Assembly (NCBI GenBank): GCA_003218785.1
Contig: QHOM01000079.1
Span: 1 to 5,892 of the forward strand
Length of the DNA stretch: 5,892 nt
Direction of reading: 5' to 3'
Source: Verrucomicrobiota bacterium
Lineage (GTDB): Bacteria > Verrucomicrobiota > Verrucomicrobiia > Chthoniobacterales > UBA10450
Shown: positions 5,467-5,892 of the stretch, one piece after another
Layout: every line of letters starts with the position of its first letter
How positions within the stretch are numbered: the stretch's first letter is position 1
Program-made: the position numbers and the translations under genes
The notes under the pieces: model-generated
Database searches by the model: none
Told to the model about the DNA's origin: nothing
Seen by the model: only the letters and a program-made list of their open reading frames with translations

Positions 5467-5892
5467 CTACTCTTCCCAGTCTAGCGAATAGATCTGTCGA
5501 GTGCTGTCATCCCTAATGATTAGGACCGAACCATCGGGGGCGAGTCCGAACCAGGGTGTATCCGGGTTCCGCGAGATGCCTTTAAAGCCAGCGACCTTTT
5601 CTACTTTGCGGTCGCTGAGGCGGATGCGAAAAACCTCGTCGGTCGTGTCGTAGTAGATATACTTGCTATCTGGCGACCAAATTCCAAGATTGTACTCAGT
5701 TTCTATCTTGGCCAACTCCGACCATTGCCGGCTCTTGGTGTCGAAAAGCATTAACCGGCGCGGGGCGAATCCAAAAGCGGCGACCCAATTTCCGTCAGGA
5801 GACCAGTTGGGAGCGGTGAAGCCCGCTGATCCCTCCAGTATCGATTCAGTGTGGTTCCTCATGTCCACCAGATGGATTCCCTTGGCTGGATT
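5467..5892 (-). CDS. TolB/WD40-like (PD40) beta-propeller protein, C-terminal part only
   Basis: The minus-strand frame is open to the window edge (first residues NPAKGIHLVDMRNH), so the GTG at 5868 is internal and the gene begins outside. The visible 141 residues form about three PD40 propeller blades. Each has the hallmark SPDG/SPDS-type turn followed by a strand and an 'I/F-x-L/D' close: APNWSPDGNWVAAF then LMLFDTKS; GIWSPDSKYIYYD then VFRIRLSD; and GLAPDGSVLIIRD then IYSLDWEE. TolB/DPPIV-N-type propellers usually mediate protein interaction. In Acidobacteriota such C-termini often belong to large proteins with an N-terminal winged-helix DNA-binding or Ser/Thr kinase domain, but that part is not visible here, so the full function is open. 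The C-terminus ends normally at TAG. The gene converges on the IS1182 element, which lies just downstream and does not disrupt it. Confidence 0.85.
   Translation of the reverse strand, partial: NPAKGIHLVDMRNHTESILEGSAGFTAPNWSPDGNWVAAFGFAPRRLMLFDTKSRQWSELAKIETEYNLGIWSPDSKYIYYDTTDEVFRIRLSDRKVEKVAGFKGISRNPDTPWFGLAPDGSVLIIRDDSTRQIYSLDWEE

Noticed and set aside
5467..5868. GTG at 5868 as the start of a small 133-residue protein
   Set aside because: The frame continues to the window edge and the visible blades are the C-terminal end of a propeller, so this is a fragment of a larger gene.

Overview
This window is a dense cluster of mobile elements next to the 3' end of one chromosomal gene. All five substantial genes can be classified: four are recombinases or transposases from four unrelated families, and the fifth is the C-terminal part of a TolB/WD40-like (PD40) beta-propeller protein. 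The moderately high GC content, the mix of IS91-, IS110- and IS1182-type elements, and a PD40 protein ending in a 'LAPDGS...IYSLDWE' tail suggest a soil-type Acidobacteriota genome (Solibacter/Bryobacter-like). That is an inference from style, not a proven assignment.

Layout. (1) Bases 1-1927, plus strand: a tyrosine recombinase, cut by the window start, is coupled by an ATGA overlap to a complete IS91-type HUH/Y2 transposase. The pair looks like one IS91-family element of the kind that carries an integrase-like gene upstream. (2) Bases 1928-2201: non-coding, with nested inverted repeats, probably the tail of that element. (3) Bases 2202-3440, minus strand: a complete IS110-family DEDD transposase. 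Upstream of it, at 3441-3646, is a structured non-coding region suited to an IS110 bridge (guide) RNA. It has a 10-bp perfect long-range stem, two internal hairpin domains and a 5' stem-loop, and it runs into a hairpin that buries the transposase ribosome-binding site. (4) Bases 3647-3851: non-coding, with a strong 12-bp hairpin that competes with an upstream 7-bp pairing. (5) Bases 3852-5398: a complete IS1182-family element with 20-bp perfect terminal inverted repeats and an apparently intact DDE transposase. (6) Bases 5399-5466: a short spacer. (7) Bases 5467-5892, minus strand: the 3' end of the PD40 gene, which continues beyond the window.

The genes do not form a pathway. The IS elements look like successive insertions into one permissive intergenic region. 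No cargo, resistance or defence gene is visible. The most interesting signal is the RNA-level architecture in front of the IS110 transposase. The predicted guide-RNA basal stem and the ribosome-binding-site hairpin share four bases, so folding of the guide RNA and translation of its protein partner could be coupled. This comes from reading pairings by eye and has not been computed or tested.
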